36,078 nt of DNA from Candidatus Gallimonas merdae (GTDB lineage Bacteria > Bacillota > Clostridia > Christensenellales > Borkfalkiaceae): positions 1 to 36,078 of the forward strand of contig CAJFRT010000022.1 of assembly GCA_904419525.1 (NCBI GenBank), read 5' to 3'. The translations under genes and the position numbers were made by a program. The notes beneath the pieces are model-generated. The model searched no databases. It saw only the letters and a program-made list of their open reading frames with translations, and was not told the DNA's origin. This document shows, one piece after another, positions 13,698 through 20,486 of this stretch (position 1 is the stretch's first letter; each line of letters begins with the position of its first letter).

Positions 13698-14491
13698 ATA
13701 TTTTCAATTTATCCTTCGGCAAGGACAGCATGGCGACGTTGATCCTGGCTTACGAGAAGGGGATCCCGATCGACCGCGTGATGTACTGCGATATACGGTT
13801 TTCGCCCGAGATCAGCGGAGAGCACCCGCTCATGGCGGCGTGGATCCCGACGGCGGAGCAGCGGCTCAAAGAGCTGTTCGGCGTGACGGTAGATCATTCG
13901 TACAGCGGCGTAAGTTTCTATGAACAGTTTTACAAGGTTAAACAAAAGGGGAATCACGTCGGGGACAGATATGGCTTTCCGTATACTATCGGGGCATGGT
14001 GCAACAGCAAGCTGAAAATCAGAGCGATCAACAGGTATCTTTCGCAATTTCAGGAGGGAACAACGCAGTTCATCGGAATCGCATATGACGAGCCGCGCCG
14101 GTGGGAACGCATGAAGGCAAAAGAAACGTCGAAAAGGAAGTATCGAAGTCTGCTCTATGAGCAGAAGCTGACCGAGCAGGACGCAAAAGCGATCTGCGAG
14201 CGGTACGGGCTTCTGTCTCCCGTCTATTCTCTTGACGGTATCTTTCGCGGCGGCTGTTGGTTTTGTCCAAAGCAATCGCTTTCCGATCTGTACAGCCTAT
14301 GGAAGAACTATCCGGACCTGTACGGAATGCTCCTGCAAATGGAGCCGGACAGCCACAATACGTTCAAGCAGCGATGCACGCTTGCGCAGTTGTCGGAACG
14401 GTTTGAAAAGGGCTATGTCCCGCAAAGGGAAGTGCGGCTGCCGTTTGTCCAGCTTGATTTCTTTGAACTGATCGACGGAGCAAGGGCATGA
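13694..14491 (+). CDS. PP-loop ATPase, PAPS-reductase/DndC-like
   Basis: 265 residues with the PP-loop LSFGKDSMATL at residues 6-16, which binds ATP by its pyrophosphate, and conserved Cys103, Cys188 and Cys191 (IGAWCNSK and GGCWFCPKQS). Proteins of this group are often labelled phosphoadenosine phosphosulfate reductase. In phages they more likely adenylate a substrate for sulfur or base chemistry; DndC is one relative. No other dnd genes are visible in the window. It overlaps the preceding gene by four bases. The substrate is unknown. Confidence 0.8.
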   Translation: MNIFNLSFGKDSMATLILAYEKGIPIDRVMYCDIRFSPEISGEHPLMAAWIPTAEQRLKELFGVTVDHSYSGVSFYEQFYKVKQKGNHVGDRYGFPYTIGAWCNSKLKIRAINRYLSQFQEGTTQFIGIAYDEPRRWERMKAKETSKRKYRSLLYEQKLTEQDAKAICERYGLLSPVYSLDGIFRGGCWFCPKQSLSDLYSLWKNYPDLYGMLLQMEPDSHNTFKQRCTLAQLSERFEKGYVPQREVRLPFVQLDFFELIDGARA

Positions 14492-14553
14492 AACATTTAT
14501 CGCTATGCAGCTGGATCGGTGGACTGGATCTTCCGCGCGATCGCGGAGTATGA
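14488..14553 (+). pseudogene. Remnant of a C5-cytosine methyltransferase
   Basis: The 21-codon frame MKHLSLCSWIGGLDLPRDRGV begins like motif I of phage cytosine methyltransferases (LSLCSGIGGLDLA) but has Trp in place of the essential Gly and stops at once. In another frame the following bases read WIFRAIAEYEQGERE, which looks like a methyltransferase C-terminus. The simplest reading is an internal deletion joining the two ends. The start overlaps the previous stop (ATGA), as for a formerly coupled gene. Confidence 0.5.
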
Positions 14554-14568
14554 ACAAGGAGAAAGAGA

Positions 14569-14916
14569 ATGACGAACGACGAGCTGAAGAAGAAGATTTT
14601 GTCCATTGTGAGGGGTGCAATTCTTGAGGCCGATGAACTTCCGTTCATTGAAACTACCGATAATATTGCCGACGCACTTATCGCGGCAGGAATTGGGGAT
14701 GTTAAAGAGACAGAACACCGCGCGGAAGTTGCGGAAAGAGCGTTAAAGAGGTTTGCGGAAAACATCAGTTGCGAAGATTGTCCGTTTTTCTCGGATTGTT
14801 CTTCTTTGGAAAAGATGAAAGATTCCGTAAAGATTCCGTACATCCAAATTATTGTTTTGCCGAATATTTACGGCAAGCCGAAAAAGAACTCGCGAAGGAG
14901 GTGGAAGAATGACTGA
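14569..14916 (+). pseudogene. Hypothetical phage protein, frameshifted by an 11-bp duplication
   Basis: The frame encodes 115 residues. The first 85 look normal (NIADALIAAGIGDV, then a Cys cluster CEDCPFFSDC). AAAGATTCCGT is present twice in tandem at 14818-14839. Removing one copy restores a frame ending YCFAEYLRQAEKELAKEVEE with its stop at 14910-14912, giving an ATGA overlap with the next gene. That C-terminus is the kind I recall in related phage proteins. The present C-terminus is therefore probably aberrant. Function is unknown; a small zinc-binding protein is possible. Confidence 0.65.
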
Positions 14917-15166
14917 ACAAGAAATTGAGCGTTGCCTTGAACGACTTTCGACCTACAAGGCAACTGACGTAATGAACTTTGATTATGCGGGAACTCTTGC
15001 ATATATCAAGCGTTTGAAATCCGAAAACGCCGCGCTACGAGAAAGGATAGATAATGCGGTGAAACGGTTAAAGGATCGTGAGCAGTCCGTATATTTCGGG
15101 TTGGGGGAGTGGAAAGCGGTAGTGACAGACAAGGATATAGACGAGGTTTTTGGGGTGACGGAATGA
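14909..15166 (+). CDS. Hypothetical coiled-coil protein, 85 aa
   Basis: The ATG at 14909 follows GCGAAGGAGG and coincides with the restored stop of the preceding frameshifted gene. The protein is predicted helical with a leucine-spaced segment (AYIKRLKSENAALRERIDNAVKRL), a typical short phage coiled coil, and ends in a small C-terminal segment. Its stop overlaps the start of the ASCH gene. No function is assigned. Confidence 0.65.
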   Translation: MTEQEIERCLERLSTYKATDVMNFDYAGTLAYIKRLKSENAALRERIDNAVKRLKDREQSVYFGLGEWKAVVTDKDIDEVFGVTE

Positions 15167-15702
15167 AAGCAGTTTTGATGAGTATTCACCCGAAATGGTG
15201 CGAGAAGATTTTTAACGGGGAAAAGACAATCGAAGTGCGAAAGTCCGTGCCGAAGCTCGAAACGCCGTTTACCGTGTATGTCTATCAGACGAGGCTCAAG
15301 GTCAATAAGGGCGACTCATTTATGGTAGTAGACGCATTAAATGAAAATTTGGGATGCGGCAAAGTCATCGGCTCGTTTGTGTGCGATAGGGTAACGTGTT
15401 GTCAAGCCTATTGTGGGGGAAGCGGAGAAAAACATTTAACAAATCTGTTTTGGGATGAGGTCAAAAGAACTTGTCTTACAGAACACGAAATGTTTGACTA
15501 CATTGTAGGCAAAGGCAAAAAAGAAGGGACGGGTTGGTTATGGCACATCACCGAGCCGAAACTGTTTGACAAGCCGAGAGCATTGTCGGAGTTTGGGAAC
15601 TATAAAACAGAGTGGGTGCAATGGTATCATAGCGACGACAAAGTGTTTTATCCGCTTACCCGTCCGCCGCAGTCGTGGTGCTATGTGGAGGTTCAGAAAT
15701 GA
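15163..15702 (+). CDS. ASCH (PUA-like) domain protein
   Basis: 179 residues. The N-terminus (MKAVLMSIHPKWCEKIFNGE followed by KTIEVRKS) is the recognisable ASCH signature, in which a beta-barrel related to PUA binds RNA or modified nucleotides. A cysteine-rich middle (VTCCQAYCGG) and a helix-strand C-terminus (PPQSWCYVEV) complete the domain. I chose the ATG at 15163, overlapping the previous stop, over upstream in-frame codons. Phage ASCH proteins are frequent in accessory regions, and substrates are mostly unknown. Confidence 0.85.
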   Translation: MKAVLMSIHPKWCEKIFNGEKTIEVRKSVPKLETPFTVYVYQTRLKVNKGDSFMVVDALNENLGCGKVIGSFVCDRVTCCQAYCGGSGEKHLTNLFWDEVKRTCLTEHEMFDYIVGKGKKEGTGWLWHITEPKLFDKPRALSEFGNYKTEWVQWYHSDDKVFYPLTRPPQSWCYVEVQK

Positions 15703-15995
15703 GATTAAGACGATGTCCGTTTTGCGGCGGCGATGCTGCATTCCAGGAGCTTGGCGGATTCAGAACAGTTTTTCAATATATCGTAGAATGCGAGAGATGC
15801 GGGATACATACACGAGAACAATCTACGGAAGATGCTGCGGCAGAGCAATGGAATACTCGCCAAGAAGATAATTGGATTGTTCTCGTAGAGGACGGATCCG
15901 TTGATGTAGATGAATGCAAAGAGCTGGGGCTGCGTCCGTTGATTTATCGCAAGGGAGCGGCGTTGCCATTGATTTTGAAAGGAGAAAACAAATGA
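15699..15995 (+). CDS. Lar-family restriction-alleviation-like zinc protein
   Basis: 98 residues. The N-terminal half is a zinc-ribbon of the Lar type: CPFCGG at residues 6-11, CERCG about 25 residues later, and the trailing AAEQWNTR motif. Lar of Rac prophage modulates type I restriction in E. coli; most phage members are annotated by similarity only. The C-terminal half (NWIVLVEDGSVDVDECKELG) is a separate small domain. The start at 15699 overlaps the ASCH stop. Confidence 0.8.
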   Translation: MRLRRCPFCGGDAAFQELGGFRTVFQYIVECERCGIHTREQSTEDAAAEQWNTRQEDNWIVLVEDGSVDVDECKELGLRPLIYRKGAALPLILKGENK

Positions 15996-16171
15996 CATAC
16001 GAACAGGCGCAGAAACTTAAGCGCGGCGATGAGGTGTGGTACATAGACGAGGATGGCGGAGACCATGCGGCGACTTTTCTTTCCGCTGATAACGGAAAGG
16101 CCATCGTGGAGTACATGGAGTGGCACGGGCCTGTGATCGTGCGGTGCGACCCGTCCGAGGTAGAATTATGA
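15992..16171 (+). CDS. Hypothetical small protein, 59 aa
   Basis: AAAGGAG precedes the ATG at 15992, which overlaps the previous stop. The sequence (MTYEQAQKLKRGDEVWYID, DGKAIVEY-like strands, ending VRCDPSEVEL) looks like a small SH3-like beta barrel with Trp and Gly at turns. No specific family is assigned. The gene belongs to the run of short accessory genes before the late regulator. Confidence 0.65.
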   Translation: MTYEQAQKLKRGDEVWYIDEDGGDHAATFLSADNGKAIVEYMEWHGPVIVRCDPSEVEL

Positions 16172-16224
16172 TCGTCGCGGCAATCGTGATAATCATTCTC
16201 ATGGCATTTGACAGGAGGGACTGA
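16168..16224 (+). CDS. Putative 18-aa hydrophobic peptide
   Basis: A short frame (MIVAAIVIIILMAFDRRD) starts in a four-base overlap with the previous stop and ends immediately before the next ATG. Twelve of its residues form a hydrophobic stretch with a charged end, as in single-helix membrane peptides. The AGGAGG inside it serves the next gene, so it may exist mainly for coupling. Confidence 0.35.
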   Translation: MIVAAIVIIILMAFDRRD

Positions 16225-16629
16225 ATGACAAGGCAGCAGAGGAAGGAAATCGAACGGCAGTTTTATAACTATGAGCAGAACAGGAACACCTGTGCGGAGT
16301 ATATGGCAGAACGCGCCCTGTCCCGCCTCGGTGTGGATTATTCCCATGAACGCGTCAAGACCTCTCCCGGCAATAAGACGGAAGATGAAGTCATCGACAC
16401 GGTGGATAAATACGAGACGATGTACAGGTGGTGCCTGGTCTATGAAAAGACGCTGGATCGATTCCGCTGGACGCTCAAGGACAAGCTCATGCAGATGCGC
16501 TACATAGACAGAAACAGCGAATGCTGCATCCTTGATCAGATCGGCATAGAGCGACGGACGTACTTCTACTGGGTGGAGGATATCCTTCAAGTGGCTTATT
16601 TGTGGGCGCAAGAATACGATTTGATGTAA
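16225..16629 (+). CDS. ArpU/RinA-like late transcription regulator
   Basis: 134 residues. The N-terminal helix (QRKEIERQFYNYEQNRNTCA), the motif DYSHERVKTSPGNKTEDEVI and the C-terminal helix-turn-helix-like segment (ERRTYFYWVEDILQVAYLWA) match the pattern of ArpU-type regulators that activate late genes in Gram-positive phages. It is the last gene before the late promoter, directly upstream of a perfect 7-bp dyad that is a good candidate for its binding site. AGGAGG precedes the start. Confidence 0.8.
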   Translation: MTRQQRKEIERQFYNYEQNRNTCAEYMAERALSRLGVDYSHERVKTSPGNKTEDEVIDTVDKYETMYRWCLVYEKTLDRFRWTLKDKLMQMRYIDRNSECCILDQIGIERRTYFYWVEDILQVAYLWAQEYDLM

Positions 16630-16631
16630 AA

Positions 16632-16675
16632 GTGCAAAAGGTTTGCACGCACTGGCCGAAAATCTGTGGTATAAT
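16632..16675 (+). promoter_or_regulatory. Late promoter with regulator dyad
   Basis: The dyad GTGCAAA-AGG-TTTGCAC (16632-16648) is followed by an extended -10, TG-G-TATAAT (16667-16675). The dyad occupies the -35 position where no good -35 hexamer exists, the layout of an activator-dependent promoter. It lies 3 bases after the ArpU-like gene. Confidence 0.7.
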
Positions 16676-16688
16676 GGTAGCGTGAAAA

Positions 16689-16765
16689 GGTGCAGATAGC
16701 ACCGATGAGGAAGCTCACAGGAGTTCATCTCTATATCCTCTCATAGGGGGGTGGAAACATCCCCC
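16689..16765 (+). other. Structured leader RNA of the late transcript
   Basis: Three predicted hairpins follow the late promoter: GGTGC/GCACC (16689-16703); GATGA plus AGCTC paired with GAGTT plus CATC (16704-16729); and an 8-bp stem GGGGGGTG/CATCCCCC with a GAAA tetraloop (16746-16765). No ORF with a ribosome-binding site lies in this stretch. Confidence 0.45.
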
Positions 16766-16787
16766 GACAAGATTTTCAGCGCTGCCA

Positions 16788-16816
16788 TTGACAGAACGGG
16801 GAAACCGTGCTACAAT
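16788..16816 (+). promoter_or_regulatory. Promoter of the two-gene accessory cassette
   Basis: TTGACA (16788-16793), 17-bp spacer, TACAAT (16811-16816). The predicted start of transcription (about 16823) is 24 bases before the ATG at 16847. Confidence 0.8.
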
Positions 16817-16846
16817 GAAGGCGCTTTTCTTATTGAGGAAAAGCAC

Positions 16847-17296
16847 ATGGCGGAAAAGAAGGGTGGTGGCGGGAAAAGCCAACCTTACGATGAAAAGACC
16901 GGAAGATATGGCAGCGGATTTGCAACGCCTGCAGAACTTTTACGATTAAAGGCAATAGGGATTTCTGTTTCTGAAACCAGTCTGCCGGACGAGATCATCC
17001 CGCGTTCATTGAGTGCCAGATGGGCGAACTACGATATTGCGATGCCGGACGGGACGGTTGCGCATTTTGTCGAAGGGACAAAGCTGCATCATATTGAGGT
17101 CTTTGCTGGAAGGGGAACAAGGACACCGATACGTGATGTCGACAGGCTGGTTAGAACCTACGGCGGGAAAGCAGAAGATTGGCAAAAAGTGAAGGGTATT
17201 GGAACGATTGAGGTGAATGGGAAATCTTCCAAAGAGGAAGTCCATTGGTACCAAGAGCCAACCATAGGGAAGAAAGAATTAAAAGTGAAGATATGA
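16847..17296 (+). CDS. Cassette protein A, conserved phage protein, 149 aa
   Basis: I chose the ATG at 16847 because the cassette promoter starts transcription downstream of the longer frame's start. After a Gly/Lys-rich N-terminus (MAEKKGGGGKSQPYDEKTGR) comes a domain with VFAGRGTRTPIRDVDRLV, RTYGGKAEDWQKVKGIG and the closing EVHWYQEPTIGKKELKVK. I recall this C-terminal pattern from Firmicute phage or mobile-element proteins, also near minor capsid genes, but know no function. A toxin-like or DNA-end-binding role is speculation. It is coupled to cassette protein B by an ATGA overlap. Confidence 0.7.
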   Translation: MAEKKGGGGKSQPYDEKTGRYGSGFATPAELLRLKAIGISVSETSLPDEIIPRSLSARWANYDIAMPDGTVAHFVEGTKLHHIEVFAGRGTRTPIRDVDRLVRTYGGKAEDWQKVKGIGTIEVNGKSSKEEVHWYQEPTIGKKELKVKI

Positions 17297-17478
17297 AAGT
17301 CAGAATTATTCCGGAACAAAGAAAAATCGCGGGCGAATTTTACACAGGGGATATCCTGGATGATAAGATATATGATGCGGAACTTGTCGAAGGGGAAATT
17401 CCGATGTATCGTATTGTTGATGAAAGCGGAGAAGCATACGGATATTTCGTGGAAATGTTCGAGATAGTAGAAGAATAA
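17293..17478 (+). CDS. Cassette protein B, small acidic protein, 61 aa
   Basis: The ATG at 17293 overlaps the previous stop. The 61-residue protein is strongly acidic (GDILDDKIYDAELVEGEIPM, ending MFEIVEE) with predicted beta strands. Small, acidic and translationally coupled to the preceding gene, it has the profile of a partner or immunity protein, but nothing in the sequence proves that. A terminator follows 20 bases after its stop, so the two genes form a complete transcription unit. Confidence 0.65.
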   Translation: MKVRIIPEQRKIAGEFYTGDILDDKIYDAELVEGEIPMYRIVDESGEAYGYFVEMFEIVEE

Positions 17479-17498
17479 ATAACTTAATAAAATACATG

Positions 17499-17531
17499 AA
17501 GCACCAAGCCGTTTGGCAGGGTGCTTTTTTT
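17499..17531 (+). terminator. Terminator of the two-gene cassette
   Basis: AAGCACC (17499-17505) pairs with GGTGCTT (17520-17526), with an inner GCC/GGC pairing, followed by a T-run. The ribosome-binding site of the next gene begins within 10 bases of the T-run. Confidence 0.8.
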
Positions 17532-17546
17532 ATGCAAAGGAGATAT

Positions 17547-18761
17547 ATGGAACTCATCGAAATGAAGCTCGAGGACATTCACCCGTACGATCGAAACCCG
17601 AGAAAGAACGACGGGGCGGTGTCTTCCGTCGCGGAAAGTATCAAACAGTGCGGATATGTCGCACCCATCATTGTGGACGAGGATCACGTTATTCTTGCCG
17701 GGCATACACGGCTCAAAGCCCTGAAAAAGCTCGGCTATAAAACCGCCCCTGTCGTCATTAAAGAAGGACTCACGGATGAACAGAAGCGGAAATACAGAAT
17801 TCTCGACAACAAGACGGGAGAGCTTGCCGAGTGGGACGATGACCTCTTAAAAATCGAACTTATAGACCTTGACTTTGGCGACCTTGATCTCGATTTTGGA
17901 GGGATATTCATGGATGAGTTCGAGAGAGGGTTGAATGCAGCACGAGAGAACGGCGAGGCAGACGAGGAATATAATGGATTCATAGATAAATTCAAACCGA
18001 AGCTGACGACGGACGATTGTTTCACCCCGCCAACCGTGTATGAGGCGGCAAAGGCATGGGCGGTGGAAGAGTACGGCTGGCATGGCCGTCCTGTTGTTCG
18101 ACCGTTCTATCCGGGCGGCGATTATCAAAACGAGAAATACCCGAAGAACTGTGTAGTAATTGATAACCCGCCATTTTCCATCATTTCAGAAATCGTCGGA
18201 TTTTATGATGACAGCGGCATTGATTATTTTCTCTTTGCTCCGCACCTCACGTGCCTCGGGATTCGTCGTGCGCATTCACGCGTTATCTGTGCTGTAGACG
18301 TTACCTACGAGAACGGGGCGAAAGTTCTGACTTCGTTCGTTGCTTCGAGCGGAGCAACTATCCGCGCAAGTTCATCTTTACATGATAAAGTACAGGCTGC
18401 TGCGGATGAGTATGCAAAGAATCTTACAAAGACGTTTCCGAAGTATCAATATCCTGACGAAGTCATGACGGCGACAAAGCTCGCCCTTCTTGCTCAAAAC
18501 GGGCAGGACTTCGAGTGTGACAATTGCGTCCGTATCGCTGAGCTTGATGCACAAAAAGAAACGGGAAAGGCAATTTTTGGGAATGCATACCTCATCTCGA
18601 GCGTAAGAGCTGCACAAGCTGCACAAGCTGCACAAGCTGCAAAAGCTGCACAAGCTGCACAAGCTACAAGAACAAAGAAATGTTTCGTTTGGGAGTTATC
18701 GGACAGAGAGAAGGATATCATCAAGGAGCTTGACGAAAAAGAAGGCGGTGAGAATGTGTGA
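17547..18761 (+). CDS. ParB-like N-terminal domain fused to a DNA N6-adenine-methylase-like domain
   Basis: 404 residues from the ATG at 17547 (AAAGGAG upstream). Residues 1-95 are a ParB/Srx-type domain with AGHTRLKALKKLGY at 51-64. Residues about 150-345 carry RPFYPGGDYQNE and the motif IV-like DNPPF (206-210), as in adenine methylases encoded by phages. A classical FxGxG motif I is not obvious. Residues 355-373 are a slippery Ala-Ala-Gln repeat, and a charged tail follows. The protein probably modifies phage DNA against host restriction or assists packaging; its place just ahead of the terminase genes is usual. Catalytic activity is inferred. Confidence 0.75.
   Translation: MELIEMKLEDIHPYDRNPRKNDGAVSSVAESIKQCGYVAPIIVDEDHVILAGHTRLKALKKLGYKTAPVVIKEGLTDEQKRKYRILDNKTGELAEWDDDLLKIELIDLDFGDLDLDFGGIFMDEFERGLNAARENGEADEEYNGFIDKFKPKLTTDDCFTPPTVYEAAKAWAVEEYGWHGRPVVRPFYPGGDYQNEKYPKNCVVIDNPPFSIISEIVGFYDDSGIDYFLFAPHLTCLGIRRAHSRVICAVDVTYENGAKVLTSFVASSGATIRASSSLHDKVQAAADEYAKNLTKTFPKYQYPDEVMTATKLALLAQNGQDFECDNCVRIAELDAQKETGKAIFGNAYLISSVRAAQAAQAAQAAKAAQAAQATRTKKCFVWELSDREKDIIKELDEKEGGENV
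18609..18662 (+). repeat. Tandem 9-bp repeat (GCTGCACAA)
   Basis: Six units, one with C changed to A, encode Ala-Ala-Gln/Lys repeats near the C-terminus of the ParB/methylase protein. Such repeats expand and contract by slippage without breaking the frame. Confidence 0.9.
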
Positions 18762-19168
18762 GCGACAAGAAAGGAATTACAAAAGAGATATGCTTTGATA
18801 GCATTCCGACCGGAGGAAGACCGCTTAAAAAGCTAAATGAGGCGGGAGAGGAGATGGTTCGCAAGCTCGCCGCCGTCATGTGTACGGAGGAGGAGATTGC
18901 AAGCGTTCTCGGTGTTTCCGTCGAGTTGCTGCACAACTCTGCAAATAATGAAACTTTTGCGGAATGCTATAAAAGCGGCAAGGAGCAGGGAAAAGCAAGT
19001 CTTCGGCGGACGCAGTACAAACTCGCCGAGCATAACGCGAACATGGCCATTTGGCTTGGTAAGCAGTATCTCGGGCAGAGAGATTCAGTTGAGACGGAGA
19101 GCGGGGGAGTCCGTGTGATCGTCGAGGGGAAGGTGCGGGACCTTTCCGAAGGTGCGCCGGATGATTGA
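18758..19168 (+). CDS. terS: Terminase small subunit
   Basis: 136 residues starting at a GTG that overlaps the previous stop. The N-terminal half has a helix-turn-helix (MCTEEEIASVLGVSVELLHN) of the type that recognises the packaging site. The C-terminal part (LRRTQYKLAEHNANMAIWLG followed by KQYLGQRD) is characteristic of Firmicute phage small terminases that assemble into a ring. Its 3' end overlaps the large subunit gene by 8 bases. Position directly before the ATPase subunit confirms the assignment. Confidence 0.9.
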   Translation: MSDKKGITKEICFDSIPTGGRPLKKLNEAGEEMVRKLAAVMCTEEEIASVLGVSVELLHNSANNETFAECYKSGKEQGKASLRRTQYKLAEHNANMAIWLGKQYLGQRDSVETESGGVRVIVEGKVRDLSEGAPDD

Positions 19169-20477
19169 CGTTCATTATAACCCGATCATCCCGAAGCCGT
19201 TTGCGGTCCTGAAAAAAAGCAGGGCGGAGCTTGGCACGCACCGTATCGTCATCCGCGGCGGGAGGTACAGCGGAAAGACGACGACGCCGACGGAAGAGGC
19301 ACTCGAGGGGTGGATGACGATCAAGGGTGCGCATATTGTGATGGCGCGTTATGATGACTGTGATTTCCGAAAGACGTCGTTTACCGCGATCAAGAAGGCG
19401 CTCATGAAGTTCGGGGTTTCTCCGCTGTGTGACATTCCAAAGCGGACCGGGGATATCGTGTTTAAGCCGAACGGGAATATTATTCGGTTTCAGGCAATCG
19501 GAGGCGACGAGCACCGCACCAAAGGATTGGAATTTGAAAGCGGGTATGTGCATCGTTTCATCATGGATGAGGCGCAGGAGCTGGAAGAAGAGTTTGAAGT
19601 GCACGGGGCAGAAAAGACTTTGCTCCGGTTCATGGGGCCGACCACCAAGTGGATCTATATTTACAACCCACCGCCGACGCGCGGGGAGTTTGCAAACAAG
19701 TATTTCCCGGAACAGGTTCGGGCGGGGCGCGCGGTTGAGATATACAGCAGTTACAAAGACATATACGGTCTGCTCGATCCCGAAGTAAAAGAGGAGATCG
19801 CAAAGGACAGGGCGCAGGATTACGACTATTATCGCTACGAGTACCTCGGCGATATTGTCGCGTCCAAGGGGCTTGTCTATCCGCAGCTCAGGCGGGAAAA
19901 GCACATTATCAATATATACGACTTGTTCAAAGTCGGCGACCGTGTATCCGAACTTATTCTCGGCCTGGATGAAGGCACAGCGAATGACAGCACCTGTGTC
20001 ACGCCGCTTGCGATCATGTACAGCGGGAAAGCGGTCGTTTTAGATTGTTTCGAGAACGATCCGCTCGTTCGCGGACAGCAATCTCCGTCGGAACAATCGC
20101 GGGCGCTATATGAGTTTTTGCAAAGGCTGCTCGGGCATTTTCCGTTTTTACAAAATCTTCGCCGCCGTTGGATCTTCGAGTGCGCCGAAGGCGGGCAGAT
20201 GCTGCGCTTGCAGTTTATGGAGGATACGGGCGAGGAGTGTTACCTCGTCACGAAGAAAAACATCTTAGGTGACATCAAGCGCGTAAGGAGTATGCTCTCG
20301 GAGGGCGTGCTCTTTTTTCATGTCGATCCGTTTGTCAATACGATGCAACTCATCGAAGATATCGAGGGATATGTGTTTGACGAAAAGACGAACACGATCA
20401 AGAAAGGGCAAAGAGACGACACGATCGATAGTTTGGAATATGCGACAAAGATGTATTATGACGCACCGATCGCATAA
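19161..20477 (+). CDS. terL: Terminase large subunit
   Basis: 438 residues from the ATG at 19161; an in-frame GTG at 19152 is an alternative. The ATPase domain has Walker A GGRYSGKT at 33-40 and Walker B FIMDEAQ at 133-139. The RNase-H-like nuclease domain begins near residue 265 with GLDEGTANDSTC, supplying the first catalytic Asp (270), and has further acidic residues around DTIDSLEYA. It cuts concatemeric phage DNA and pumps it into the prohead through the portal. Length and order are typical of the family. Confidence 0.95.
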   Translation: MIDVHYNPIIPKPFAVLKKSRAELGTHRIVIRGGRYSGKTTTPTEEALEGWMTIKGAHIVMARYDDCDFRKTSFTAIKKALMKFGVSPLCDIPKRTGDIVFKPNGNIIRFQAIGGDEHRTKGLEFESGYVHRFIMDEAQELEEEFEVHGAEKTLLRFMGPTTKWIYIYNPPPTRGEFANKYFPEQVRAGRAVEIYSSYKDIYGLLDPEVKEEIAKDRAQDYDYYRYEYLGDIVASKGLVYPQLRREKHIINIYDLFKVGDRVSELILGLDEGTANDSTCVTPLAIMYSGKAVVLDCFENDPLVRGQQSPSEQSRALYEFLQRLLGHFPFLQNLRRRWIFECAEGGQMLRLQFMEDTGEECYLVTKKNILGDIKRVRSMLSEGVLFFHVDPFVNTMQLIEDIEGYVFDEKTNTIKKGQRDDTIDSLEYATKMYYDAPIA

Positions 20478-20486
20478 GGAGGAAAA

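Noticed and set aside
15823..16728. 301-residue antisense frame over the Lar-like and ArpU-like genes
   Set aside because: It crosses several well-supported plus-strand genes and the late promoter.
16847..17296. Polymorphic toxin type 50 domain
   Set aside because: The Ntox50 pattern I remember (GKHIPGT..., HYS..G.HIVP) is not present; only general features recall toxin C-terminal domains, so no toxin family was assigned.
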